From positions 2,232,001 to 2,296,000 of the forward strand of contig NZ_CP133148.1 of the NCBI RefSeq assembly GCF_036488675.1: a DNA stretch of 64,000 nucleotides, read 5' to 3'. How positions within the stretch are numbered: the stretch's first letter is position 1; the number at the start of each line of letters is the position of its first letter. A model generated the notes under the pieces. It was not told the origin of the DNA and searched no databases. It worked only from the letters and a program-made list of their open reading frames with translations. Shown in pieces: positions 1-7,941 of the stretch. Source of the stretch: Sinorhizobium chiapasense (GTDB taxonomy: Bacteria; Pseudomonadota; Alphaproteobacteria; Rhizobiales; Rhizobiaceae). The translations under genes and the position numbers were made by a program.

Positions 1-100
1 CGACCAGCACTACTTCGCCGACAGCTCGCTGCCCTCATACGACGCCGACGCCGCTGCGCTGCTCACCCGGCGGGTGATTGAGTTCCTGAACCGGGTCTAG
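1..100 (+). CDS. Dienelactone hydrolase-like protein, C-terminal end only
   Basis: The window opens inside a reading frame that ends at the TAG at 98-100 and gives about 32 residues. The segment HYFADSSLPSYDADAAA followed by a helix ending in EFLNRV resembles the end of dienelactone hydrolase-family alpha/beta hydrolases. In that family the catalytic His lies in a short H-x-F segment just before an Ala-rich terminal helix. The nucleophile and acid residues lie upstream of the window, so activity and substrate cannot be judged. It could equally be a related alpha/beta hydrolase. Confidence 0.6.
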   Translation, partial: DQHYFADSSLPSYDADAAALLTRRVIEFLNRV

Positions 101-179
101 TGACCACCAGCGTCCAGCACTATCTTGAAGTGCAGAGAATAACTGCGACAACTGCGAGCCTGTCGCGTCGCCGCCGGGA

Positions 180-383
180 ATGGACATCATGATTCAAGCA
201 CTCAAGACCGCGATCCAAGTCATTTGGGTGGTTTTACTGGTCACCATGGCAACGACATTTGGCGCGATCTATGGGTGGGAGCATCACGGATGGGGCGGCG
301 CGATAGCGCTCGGCTTCGTCGGGTTCTTCGCGGCCGCGTTCATCGCAAGCTCACCCGCGCTGCTTCTGCAAATTCTCACGTGA
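180..383 (+). CDS. Small two-helix membrane protein, unknown function
   Basis: A 67-residue frame with ATG at 180 and an alternative ATG at 189. It predicts two hydrophobic helices: about residues 12-30 (VIWVVLLVTMATTFGAIYG) and 41-63 (AIALGFVGFFAAAFIASSPA), joined by a short His/Trp/Gly loop. There is no strong ribosome-binding site; a GGGA lies just before the first ATG. It stands alone between the hydrolase end and the convergent MscS gene. I do not recognise the family. The membrane topology is the only property visible, and the gene is moderately supported by its clean hydrophobic pattern. Confidence 0.5.
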   Translation: MDIMIQALKTAIQVIWVVLLVTMATTFGAIYGWEHHGWGGAIALGFVGFFAAAFIASSPALLLQILT

Positions 384-483
384 GCGTTTATTTGTTTCCC
401 CTGCATTGTGTGTCCCCGGAGTGGCCGCGGAACCATCGGTCACTCCGTAACTGCCGCCGCCCGCTTTTTTGCTCGGCCGCCCC

Positions 484-1920
484 TCACCGCCCCAGCAAAC
501 CGTGAACCTTGCGCAGGAAGGCGTGCTTTCCCGCAGCAGGCCCATTGCCCGGCGCGTGCCCCGCAAGGTCGGCGAGATATCGGGAAAGGTCATTCTGCAT
601 TGTCGGATAGTCTCGCAACAGGGACTTCATGGCCAGACTGTCGATCTCGTAGGCCTCGACCTCGGTCAGAGCTTCGAATGTCGTGGGCTCGCCGTCGATA
701 CCGTCGGCCTGGCCGAATATCGCGCCCGGTGCCAATCGAATGACCTCCGCGCCGTTGCTATGTGCGGCGACGACGCCCGAGCGGACAAGCATCAGGCTTG
801 GGCTATTTTCCGCTCGACCGAACACGAGGTCTCCGGACCGGTATCGCCGGATCCGCGCCGCGGCTTCGAGCTTCTCCAGTTCTTCCAGTTTCAGGTCGGC
901 GAAGATCGGGCTGGCCTGAAGCAGATCCTTCGCCGTCTCCGCAGATCCTGGCCCGGCGACGGCGCTCTCCGTTAGGACCGTTGCCGTTGTTGGCAGCGCG
1001 AGCGACAGGCCCATCGCCGTGCATTGCCGGTAGACGAGATCGATGAGCTCGTTTTGGGCGGGAATCCGGTCGGAGGGGTGCCTGACGCGGTATTGCAGTT
1101 CGACCTCGACCGCCATGGCGTCGACCGCCGTGAGAGCGACGCCCGGAGCAGGATCGTGAACAATGTGGTTTGCCCCGATCATGGCTCGCCGCATCGCCTC
1201 GGCGATGAAGGACGGCGGATGCGTCGGCCTCACGCGGAATGCCAGGACGCGCAGATGCGTCTCGTCAGGGCGGGTGATGTTCGTCAGCCCGACCTTCGCC
1301 AGCACGCTGTTCGGCAGGACGACGATGTTGTTGGCCGGCGTCAGGATATGGGTCGAACGCCAGGTGTTCTCGACCACCCGTCCTTCGACGCCGTCGGGTA
1401 GGATGATCCAGTCACCGATGCCGTAGGGGCGTCCCAATGTCAGAGCCACGCCGGAAAAGACGTCGTTCAATGTGCTCTGCAAGGCAAGCCCGAGAATGAT
1501 CGCGATGACGCCCGAGGTCGCGACCAGTGTCCCGATCGCGATGCCGAACACGAAGGAGAGGATGGAGAGTGTCACCCCGAGATACACGACCGCGACGAAC
1601 AGGTCCTGAAGCAGCCGGGCTTCGCGCGGCCTGCCATCCAGCACAATGTAGATGCGGATAAAGCCGATGGTGGACCAGGAGAGATGCATCCACCAGAGCA
1701 CCTTGGCGGCGATGAGGGTTCCGCCGACTTCCTGCATCGGCTCGAACTTGAACGGAGAAATGCCGTTTCCGATCAATATCGCCGTCATCGCCAGGAAAAA
1801 TGCGATCTGGACCACCAGGCGCGCGTTCGGACGACCGCGCCCCTGCAGATGCCAGATGACAATGCTTGCAACACCCAGCGCGATAACCTGGACGAGAGGC
1901 GAAGCGAGCTGATCGTACAT
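484..1920 (-). CDS. MscS-family mechanosensitive channel with cyclic-nucleotide-binding domain
   Basis: 478 residues from the ATG at 1920, preceded by an AGGAAG-type Shine-Dalgarno sequence; longer in-frame starts upstream would add an unlikely Arg-rich extension. About residues 1-150 hold several hydrophobic helices. The MscS pore and beta domain follow (SGVIAIILGLALQSTLNDVF, then a segment beginning GRPYGIGDWIIL). The last ~130 residues form a CNB/Crp-like domain (LVFGRAENSPSLMLVRSGVV, PGAIFGQADGIDGEPTTFEA). Such proteins are inner-membrane channels whose gating may respond to tension or a bound nucleotide. The phosphate-cassette motif looks weak, so ligand binding is uncertain. It is divergent from the propeller-like gene at 2125. 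Confidence 0.85.
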   Translation of the reverse strand: MYDQLASPLVQVIALGVASIVIWHLQGRGRPNARLVVQIAFFLAMTAILIGNGISPFKFEPMQEVGGTLIAAKVLWWMHLSWSTIGFIRIYIVLDGRPREARLLQDLFVAVVYLGVTLSILSFVFGIAIGTLVATSGVIAIILGLALQSTLNDVFSGVALTLGRPYGIGDWIILPDGVEGRVVENTWRSTHILTPANNIVVLPNSVLAKVGLTNITRPDETHLRVLAFRVRPTHPPSFIAEAMRRAMIGANHIVHDPAPGVALTAVDAMAVEVELQYRVRHPSDRIPAQNELIDLVYRQCTAMGLSLALPTTATVLTESAVAGPGSAETAKDLLQASPIFADLKLEELEKLEAAARIRRYRSGDLVFGRAENSPSLMLVRSGVVAAHSNGAEVIRLAPGAIFGQADGIDGEPTTFEALTEVEAYEIDSLAMKSLLRDYPTMQNDLSRYLADLAGHAPGNGPAAGKHAFLRKVHGLLGR

Positions 1921-2124
1921 TGCAGAGATGCTTCCTGACCGCGGGTGGGAGCCGGCGCGGCGCTGCAGCCGAAGCACCGTCGTCAGCCCATACCAGCGGT
2001 ATATGCATGTTGACGGCGAAGGCCGCAACCTATCCTTTTGCACGACCGATTGTCGTTCGCGCCTGCACATTGCTGGCGAAAATTCCTGCCAGGATGGCAT
2101 GATCAAGATGGTCAACGCGAGCAG

Positions 2125-3156
2125 ATGGAGGCGCGCTTGCGGGCGGGTATCATTCTACTCTCGGCCGGGTTCGCCCTTGCTGCCGGCATCGTGATCGCAG
2201 ACGTCGCGGCACCCGGGCGACCGATCGCGGCGGAACGGGTGCGGGAATTCGCGGTTCCCGAGGCCAACCAGGGGGTCGGCGTGGATGCCGATCACTTCTA
2301 CGCCGTCGACAACCGCGCGATCGCCAAATACGGCAAGGCGGGCCGCGAGCGGATCGCTGTTTTCGAAGGGCAAAAGGATGGACCGTTCAAGCACCTCAAC
2401 AGCGCCGTCGTGGTTGGCGGAGAAATATACGCGGCGCACTCGAACTTTCCCGATTGGCCGGCGGCCAATTCGGTCGAGGTCTTTGACCCAGCAACCATGC
2501 AGCACGTCGGCACGCACGCCCTCGGTATCGATCGCGGCTTCTTGACCTGGCTCGACTACCACGACGGCTCATGGTGGGGAGCATTCGCCAATTACAACCG
2601 GATATTCGACCGCAGTCCGTTCGCCTATGGAAACAGGGACAACACGCAGGTCGTCCGCTTTGGCCATGACTGGCGGATTGCCGAGGCGTGGGTTCTGCCG
2701 GATGAAGTGCTCGAGAAATTCGGGGACATGAGCAATTCGGGCGGATCCTGGGGACCCGACGGCAGACTCTATTTGACCGGTCACGATGCCGCCGAGGCAT
2801 ACGTGATGGAGCGCCCGGAGACCGGCTCCGTCCTGAAATGGGTCGCGACGGTGCCACTGAAGAACACTGGCCAAGGCATCGCCTGGGACCGCTCGACGCC
2901 GGATGTGCTTTATGGCATCCGCCGCGGCGAAGGCCGCGCAGATAACCGCGTGACGGCCAACCGCATCGTGCTCGGGCCGCAAACAACCGGATCTCAAGGT
3001 GCTACAGATGAGAGGGTCGCTGTAGGCGCATCACGGCGCAGCGATGCTGCCCGGTCCTACCCTTGTTTGATCAGCTCGACACTGACCTCGCCGTCCGCCG
3101 TCACCGTGCAGGCGATGGTCGCCGCGCGCGGCTCGATGCCGCCCTGGCGCAGGTAG
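2125..3156 (+). CDS. Secreted beta-propeller-like protein with abnormal C-terminal tail
   Basis: 343 residues from the ATG at 2125. Residues 1-29 are hydrophobic (GIILLSAGFALAAGIVIADV) and look like a signal peptide or anchor. The body carries repeated blade-like segments (GVDADHFYAVDNRAIAKY, NSVEVFDPATMQHVGTHAL, WGPDGRLYLTGHDAAEAYVM), as in six-bladed propellers or NHL-type proteins; no catalytic motif is visible. After VTANRIVL (about residue 288) the sequence turns low-complexity and runs about 100 bases antisense into the convergent gene at 3057. This suggests that the original stop was lost or the frame shifted. Exact family unknown. Confidence 0.65.
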   Translation: MEARLRAGIILLSAGFALAAGIVIADVAAPGRPIAAERVREFAVPEANQGVGVDADHFYAVDNRAIAKYGKAGRERIAVFEGQKDGPFKHLNSAVVVGGEIYAAHSNFPDWPAANSVEVFDPATMQHVGTHALGIDRGFLTWLDYHDGSWWGAFANYNRIFDRSPFAYGNRDNTQVVRFGHDWRIAEAWVLPDEVLEKFGDMSNSGGSWGPDGRLYLTGHDAAEAYVMERPETGSVLKWVATVPLKNTGQGIAWDRSTPDVLYGIRRGEGRADNRVTANRIVLGPQTTGSQGATDERVAVGASRRSDAARSYPCLISSTLTSPSAVTVQAMVAARGSMPPWRR

Positions 3157-3416
3157 TCGATCTTGACTGCCAACGTGGCGATCCGCGCGCCGCCGGCGCC
3201 TGCGCGTACCGGCTCGGTCAGGCTGGTCTCGATGGCTACCGGATCGTATTGCGAGGCCCATTCGGCGATCGCCTCGTTGCAGCGGTTGACGGTCGGCTGG
3301 TCGGCCGCCGAAACGCCGTGGCTGACCGGCACCACCGGGTCTGGCAGCAAATCGGCCGCGAAGGCTGGACCGGTGAGAAAAAGCATGCCGGCGCTGAGCA
3401 TTCTGATCGTGTGCAT
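3057..3416 (-). CDS. Small secreted protein, unknown function
   Basis: 119 residues from the ATG at 3416, with a G-rich GGGGGG ribosome-binding site just upstream. Residues 1-21 form a signal peptide (MLSAGMLFLTGPAFAADLLP, cleavage probably after AFA). The mature part has two Cys residues (NRCNEAIAEW and IACTVTADGE), which could form a disulfide. No family motif was recognised. Its 3' end overlaps the tail of the convergent gene at 2125-3156 by about 100 bases. Coding is supported by the signal peptide, the ribosome-binding site and the composition. Confidence 0.65.
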   Translation of the reverse strand: MHTIRMLSAGMLFLTGPAFAADLLPDPVVPVSHGVSAADQPTVNRCNEAIAEWASQYDPVAIETSLTEPVRAGAGGARIATLAVKIDYLRQGGIEPRAATIACTVTADGEVSVELIKQG

Positions 3417-3435
3417 GGTCGGTACCCCCCTTTTC

Positions 3436-3486
3436 CTGCAGCAGTTCAAAGTGCTTGCGCGTCTGGTGAGACGCGCGGCGCTATAG
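3436..3486. repeat. RIME-type repeat fragment
   Basis: Half of the mosaic palindrome common in this window: GCAGTTCAAAGTGCTTGCGC, then GTCTGGTGAGACGCGCGGCGCTATAG. The TTAAATCG stem half is missing, so this is a partial copy upstream of the small secreted protein gene. Confidence 0.7.
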
Positions 3487-3696
3487 AGCGTGATCGTTCG
3501 CGCGAGCGACGCCCCTCGCCCGGCAGCTCCGACGCTCTCTCCGGCACGATAAACCTCGACCGCGCCGATGGGAACGGCATCAATTTGAGTATTCCTTACG
3601 CCCGCTTGTAGCGCCACTATGGACATGCCCGGCCATCGGCGAGATCGCACAGACCGCGGCTCCACAATTCCGGGCATATCAGGACGTCCGCGAATG

Positions 3697-4650
3697 TTAT
3701 GCCACTGCCGATTGTCTGCTCCCTCCATGGAAGGCCCGGACGGCGGTCAAGACACCTGCCGTCAGAATGGCTATTCCGGTAATCTCCAGCACCGTTGGCG
3801 ATCGGCCATGCACGGCAAGGCCGAATAGCGTGCCGAAGACTGTTTCCGACACGATCAATTGGGCGGAAAGGGCGACAGGCAGCCGTTGCGAGGCAATCGT
3901 CCACGCCCATGCACCGCCGACCGAGGCCAGCAGCGCCAGACCCGTTCCCCACAGATAGAGAGGAGCAGCCACACCCCAACCAAGACCAAGCCGCGGGATC
4001 TCAAATACGCCCAAGGCAAGACCAACAGGCATGAAGGCCAGCATCTCGATCCCGCCACCGGTCATGATAAGCGCCGTCCAGACCCCGGCATCCATGCCTG
4101 GACGTTTGGCAAGGGCACTCTCATTGGCAATGCCGAACCACGTCCACAGCAATACGGCGGCAATCGCCAGCGGAATGCCGATCGAGAGTGACCGCGTCGT
4201 CGCCATGCTGGCAGCATCGAACACACTGACGTTGACGAGAGACAGGCCGACGACAGCCAATGTGAGCGGCAGGATCAGGGTGCTCCATGCCACGCTTCTC
4301 CGGCGCAAGTTGCCAACGATCGCCAGCACGACGGGCACGAATGCCAGAAATGCCGGCGCAATCACCGGACCCGCAAATATGGCCGCGCCGACGACGGTCA
4401 GGAAATAACCGAGATACCCGATGAAACCAAGAAAGGCTGTCGTCAGCAGGTCGCGAAACCTCAGCTCGCGCAGAGCTTTTCTGGTGAATGCCAGAAATCC
4501 CAGACCCAAAACGCCGGAGATCACAAACCGGAACAGCGCAAAATCGAAAACCGAATAATCGCCTATGACGAAGGGGACGATGAAATTCAGCGACCATGCA
4601 AAGGCGGCAAAGAGCGCGGCGACGACGCCGACCATCATGGAACTCGTCAT
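3697..4650 (-). CDS. EamA/DMT-family drug-metabolite permease
   Basis: 317 residues from the ATG at 4650 (a second ATG at 4638 is possible). About ten hydrophobic helices are spread over two EamA repeats. The first begins VGVVAALFAAFAWSLNFIVP with PFVIGDYSVFDFALFRFVIS. The second half ends LFGLAVHGRSPTVLEITGIA. This is the classic DMT-superfamily inner-membrane architecture, usually exporting small metabolites. The substrate cannot be read from sequence. It sits alone on the minus strand between the small secreted protein and the VOC gene, about 80 bases downstream of the latter, and could be co-transcribed with it. Confidence 0.85.
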   Translation of the reverse strand: MTSSMMVGVVAALFAAFAWSLNFIVPFVIGDYSVFDFALFRFVISGVLGLGFLAFTRKALRELRFRDLLTTAFLGFIGYLGYFLTVVGAAIFAGPVIAPAFLAFVPVVLAIVGNLRRRSVAWSTLILPLTLAVVGLSLVNVSVFDAASMATTRSLSIGIPLAIAAVLLWTWFGIANESALAKRPGMDAGVWTALIMTGGGIEMLAFMPVGLALGVFEIPRLGLGWGVAAPLYLWGTGLALLASVGGAWAWTIASQRLPVALSAQLIVSETVFGTLFGLAVHGRSPTVLEITGIAILTAGVLTAVRAFHGGSRQSAVA

Positions 4651-4729
4651 TGAAGCACCCGGGTTCAAGGATTGTTGGGTGATCGCCGGAAGGCGATTGC
4701 TCGATCTTTCGATCGAGCAACCCCTCGTT

Positions 4730-5146
4730 TTAGCCGTGGGCTTCATCCGGACCGGCGCGGAAGACGAGCAGCTTGTTGCCGTCGAGATCGCGGAAGTAGG
4801 CGCAGTACGGACCGTCCTCGTTCGGGCCACGCGGCCCCGGCTTGCCCTCATCGGTCCCGCCAAGCTTCAGGGCAAGCGCATGCACTTCATCGACGTGAGC
4901 ACGGGAGCGCGCGCTGAGCGCAACCATGTTGCCGTTGCCGATCGTGGCACCCTCGCCATTGAAGGGATTGGTGACGCCAAACTCGAGACCCGTCGTGCCG
5001 AAGTATACGGCCCTGCCGGGCTGTTCGAGGATTCGTCCTACGCCGAACAGGGCGAACAATTGATCATAGAAGTTTGCGGCAGTGTCCAGGTCGTTGGTGC
5101 CTACAACGGCGTGTCCCAACATCTGATGTGCGGCTTTGGCGGCCAT
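4730..5146 (-). CDS. VOC-family (glyoxalase/bleomycin-resistance-like) protein
   Basis: 138 residues from the ATG at 5146, preceded by AAGGAAG. It opens with the family signature GHAVVGTNDLDTAANFYDQL. It ends with YCAYFRDLDGNKLLVFRAGP, the typical DPDGN-type strand before the last metal-ligand region. The length fits a single-chain VOC monomer that dimerises. Substrates of the family are diverse (methylglyoxal adducts, antibiotics, dioxygenase substrates), and nothing here chooses among them. The EamA permease lies downstream on the same strand. Confidence 0.85.
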   Translation of the reverse strand: MAAKAAHQMLGHAVVGTNDLDTAANFYDQLFALFGVGRILEQPGRAVYFGTTGLEFGVTNPFNGEGATIGNGNMVALSARSRAHVDEVHALALKLGGTDEGKPGPRGPNEDGPYCAYFRDLDGNKLLVFRAGPDEAHG

Positions 5147-5415
5147 GGTTTCTTCCTTTGTGCGTTTCGACTTCGCCGAGGCTTCCTGCCCTTTCGGCCG
5201 ATGACGCACAAAAGCTCGCCGTTCGTGTACGGGATGTTTCGCGACTGCGGCAGGATTGTAGGTGAATGCTGAAACTGACGTATCTCGATACGCTTTGATA
5301 CAAAGAGTTCGGCACAGGCCAGACGGGTCTTCAGCGGCCCGGTCCACACTGTTCAGGGTACAAGCGACGCGGGCGCGAGATGATCGACCTGCTCGCGGTC
5401 GAGGAGCCGAAGCCT

Positions 5416-5516
5416 AGATCATTTCATTGTTTCTTTGAAACAGCGAATGATCTAACTATTTGAAATTACGCAATTCCGGACGGAAAACCGTTACACACTT
5501 TTCCTGGAATTGCTCT
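5416..5516. repeat. GCAATTCC/GGAATTGC palindromic intergenic element (long form)
   Basis: Contains GATCATTTC...GAATGATC arms followed by a segment starting CAATTCCGGACGGAAAACCG and ending TTTTCCTGGAATTGCTCT. The same ~100-bp unit recurs inverted at 54819-54921, and shorter forms lie near 28221, 55444 and 55497. Confidence 0.8.
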
Positions 5517-5576
5517 AAGCCGGCGAACTCGTACGACACCGCGATACGGGCGGTGACGTACGAGGCAACGATCGAT

Positions 5577-5692
5577 TACTGCATGTTTCCTTAAATCGTG
5601 CCCGATTTAAGGACAAAAAACATGCAGAACTCAAAGTGCTACAGCGTCCCTTGCGCGTCTGATAAGACGCGCGGCGCTGCTCAAAACGCATG
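5577..5692. repeat. RIME-type mosaic repeat
   Basis: Two nested palindromes. The first is GCATGTTTCCTTAAATCG paired with CGATTTAAGGACA/ACATGC. The second is CTACAGCGTCCCTTGCGCGTC paired with GACGCGCGGCGCTG. Near-identical units recur at about ten intergenic sites in this window. Confidence 0.85.
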
Positions 5693-5700
5693 CGGTCGTC

Positions 5701-5808
5701 TAGAGCGCCGTGCGTTCAAGTGAGCGCACAAAGGACGCTCTAGCACTTTGATTCTAGAGCATCTTATCCGCTTTCAGTAATTCCACTTGAAAGCGGGATG
5801 CTCTGGCT
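5701..5808. repeat. Composite intergenic repeat (AGAGCGCC...AGGATGCTCT type)
   Basis: Palindromic AGAGCGCCGTGCG/CGCACAAAGGACGCTCT unit fused to an AGAGCATCTTATCCGCTTTC / GAAAGCGGGATGCTCT unit. A homologous composite lies at 16327-16415. Confidence 0.75.
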
Positions 5809-5823
5809 CGGCCTACCCAGCGG

Positions 5824-6789
5824 TCAGTAGTCCCACCAGGAAGGAACCCAACGAAAGAGGTCGCCGGCGGCAGCCACATGGCCGACGGACGGGAACGGCA
5901 TATGCGTGGACACCAGCAACGAGCCGGTCTCCGCCAGCTCCCGCATAAGACGGAGCCGAACGCGGGTCGCCTCCTCAGGGTCGTGTTCGAAGCCGTTGTG
6001 CCACTCGGGGTGGTCGAACGAGACCGGGAACAAGGCATCGCCAGCGAACATCAGCCGGTCTCCACCGGACGCCACGCGGACCACGCTGTGCCCTGGGGTG
6101 TGGCCGCCGGTGCGAGTAACGACCAACCCCGGCGCCACCTCGCACTCCTCTTCAAAAGTCCGCAGATGGCTGCGATACTCGTCCAGGAACTGCCTGGACG
6201 CGCGCCGGGCCAGCTCCGCAAGCGCCGGCGGCATGGCGGTGCGGGAGAAATCGGGCGCCTCCCAGAACTTGGCCTCTGCGGCGGATACATGGACCCGCAG
6301 GTCCGGGCGCAGCCGGTCCTTCACGCCGTCGACAAGCAGCCCGCCAACGTGGTCAAAGTGCATGTGGGTCAGCACCACGTCGGTCACGGATGCGAGATCG
6401 ACGCCGGCGGCCTCCAGTCGATGGACAAACTGCCCGGCCCGCGGGAAGTCCGGGTACTCCTCTCCTAGCCCGCTGTCGATGAGTATCGTCTGGCCGCCGC
6501 TGCGCACCACGACCGCGTTCAGTGCCCAATCGAAGGCGACCCTTGACAGGAACCTGTCGTCCAGCCAGGCGGCCCGGACGGCCGGATCGGCGTTGGTGGC
6601 CATCGACTCGGCTGGCGGCGTCAGCACTCCATCGCTGATCACCAGCACCTCGATCTCGCCGACCCGCACCGCGTAGCGCGACGGAACCAACTCGTCGAGA
6701 CCCGTTCTACCGGCGTGTGAGGTGTTGTCCAAGCTCATGTTTGTCTGCTGCTGACCAATCGTACGGGGTTTGGTTTCTGCCTGCGACAT
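5824..6789 (-). CDS. Metallo-beta-lactamase-fold hydrolase
   Basis: 321 residues from the ATG at 6789, with AGGAG about 7 bases upstream. The zinc-binding motif is complete: THMHFDHVGG at residues 141-150, a second-site GHTPGHSVV around 227, MFAGDALFPV, and a late His in STHMPFPSVGH. This arrangement is shared by lactonase-like MBL enzymes, including N-acyl-homoserine-lactone lactonases of the AttM/AiiA type, and by other hydrolases. Quorum quenching is therefore possible but unproven. It is monocistronic, with repeat elements on both sides. No signal peptide is evident, so it is probably cytoplasmic. Confidence 0.85.
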   Translation of the reverse strand: MSQAETKPRTIGQQQTNMSLDNTSHAGRTGLDELVPSRYAVRVGEIEVLVISDGVLTPPAESMATNADPAVRAAWLDDRFLSRVAFDWALNAVVVRSGGQTILIDSGLGEEYPDFPRAGQFVHRLEAAGVDLASVTDVVLTHMHFDHVGGLLVDGVKDRLRPDLRVHVSAAEAKFWEAPDFSRTAMPPALAELARRASRQFLDEYRSHLRTFEEECEVAPGLVVTRTGGHTPGHSVVRVASGGDRLMFAGDALFPVSFDHPEWHNGFEHDPEEATRVRLRLMRELAETGSLLVSTHMPFPSVGHVAAAGDLFRWVPSWWDY

Positions 6790-6828
6790 GATGCACTCCT
6801 GTTTTGCGTGATCGAGACGCGTCGGCCA

Positions 6829-6935
6829 CTACAGCGCCGCGCGTCTTATTAGACGCGCAAAGGACGCTGTAGCACTTTGAATTGCTGCATGTTTTTGTCC
6901 TTAAATCGGGTACGATTTAAGGAAACATGCAGTAG
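6829..6935. repeat. RIME-type mosaic repeat
   Basis: Full copy: CTACAGCGCCGCGCGTCTTA / GACGCGCAAAGGACGCTGTAG palindrome joined to GCTGCATGTTTTTGTCCTTA / TTTAAGGAAACATGCAGTAG. It lies directly upstream of the MBL gene. Confidence 0.85.
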
Positions 6936-7093
6936 CCGCGCCGCCGACGCTATGTTGAAGCGTGTTGGCGGTCGAGCTATACATGCGGATGGGCATCTCT
7001 CAGGACCGCGCGCTCGATGCCCGCCTGCGTAAGGCATCGGCCACCGCTTTCCCCGGAAGCCGGGAAAGAGCTCGGCGGCCGCAATCGGCGACT

Positions 7094-7195
7094 GCATGAT
7101 TCCTTAAATCGGAATCGATCTAAGGACAAAATTATGCACAAACTCAAAGCTCTGCGGCGACCTTTGCGCGTCTGATGGACGCATGGCGCTTTAGA
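7094..7195. repeat. RIME-type mosaic repeat, diverged copy
   Basis: TGCATGATTCCTTAAATCGG with CGATCTAAGGACAAAATTATG, followed by a GCGCGTCTGATGGACGCATGG arm. Several mismatches to the other copies suggest an older insertion. Confidence 0.7.
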
Positions 7196-7352
7196 TTTGC
7201 CCGCCATCCTACACTCGTAGGATGGCCGATTTCCCTGTCCTGTGATCGAATTGCATATCGTAGTGCGTAGGTTCTCTGGTCGCGTACTGAGTGCAGTTGT
7301 GTCTTTGCAAATCTCCGAACAGATAACAGGCAATGCATACAGGGAGGCTATA

Positions 7353-7706
7353 ATGAAGAAACTTACACGCATTCTCACCCTGTCGACGGCAATGACGCTG
7401 CTGGCGATTTCCACCCCCTTCTCCACTGATGTCGCAAAGGCCGGCTATCAAAGCGATGATGGCGACAGCATCGGCCTCAGCGATGACGACCTCTTCACTC
7501 TCGTCGCCGACCGCGAAGACCACGATGACGACGATGAAGATGATGAAGATGAAGATGATGATGATGACGACGAGGATGATGATGACGACGACGATGATGA
7601 CGACGACGAGGATGATGACGATGACGACGACGAAGATGATGACGACGACGAGGAGGATGATGACGACGACGATGAAGATGACGACGACGATGAAGATGAT
7701 GCCTGA
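7353..7706 (+). CDS. Secreted polyacidic protein (59 consecutive Asp/Glu residues)
   Basis: 117 residues from the ATG at 7353 (GAGG just upstream). Residues 1-30 form a typical Sec signal peptide (MKKLTRILTLSTAMTLLAIS, cleavage probably near VAKA). A short Asp-rich linker follows (residues 31-57). Residues 58-116 are entirely Asp or Glu, with a single final Ala. Codons alternate GAT and GAC, so the tract is not a pure trinucleotide repeat. The mature protein would be extremely acidic and disordered. Calcium or cation binding in the periplasm or outside is an inference from composition, not from a recognised domain. Tract length could vary between strains by slippage. Confidence 0.75.
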   Translation: MKKLTRILTLSTAMTLLAISTPFSTDVAKAGYQSDDGDSIGLSDDDLFTLVADREDHDDDDEDDEDEDDDDDDEDDDDDDDDDDDEDDDDDDDEDDDDDEEDDDDDDEDDDDDEDDA

Positions 7707-7730
7707 TGGCGAAGGCCTTGCGTGGTAAAA

Positions 7731-7752
7731 GCGGGCCGCGGTGACGGCCCGC
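7731..7752 (+). terminator. GC hairpin downstream of the polyacidic gene
   Basis: GCGGGCCG, loop CGGTGA, CGGCCCGC. The stem is 8 bp of pure GC, starting 25 bases after the stop. No T-run follows, so intrinsic termination is only possible. Confidence 0.4.
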
Positions 7753-7941
7753 GCAAGAATATGTAAGGATCAATACGCCGTCGTTGCTCTGAACTGCAGA
7801 GCAAAAGGGGGCTCTCGCCCAAAAGAGCGCGCCCTCTTCTTTTTGAGTTTCATGGAACCAATCTTGCCGCCAGCATGTCCTCGGCGCGCTGAGACAACAT
7901 GCAGTGGGTGCGGTCGTGCGAACGAAGGAAGGCACCCGTCG

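Noticed and set aside
5824..6789. Assigning the MBL protein as a quorum-quenching lactonase
   Set aside because: The zinc motif is shared by many MBL families. No luxI/luxR genes or lactonase-specific residues were identified.
7448..7822. Minus-strand frame made almost wholly of serine residues
   Set aside because: It is the antisense of the Asp/Glu tract (GAT/GAC reads as serine codons in reverse). There is no start signal or ribosome-binding site.
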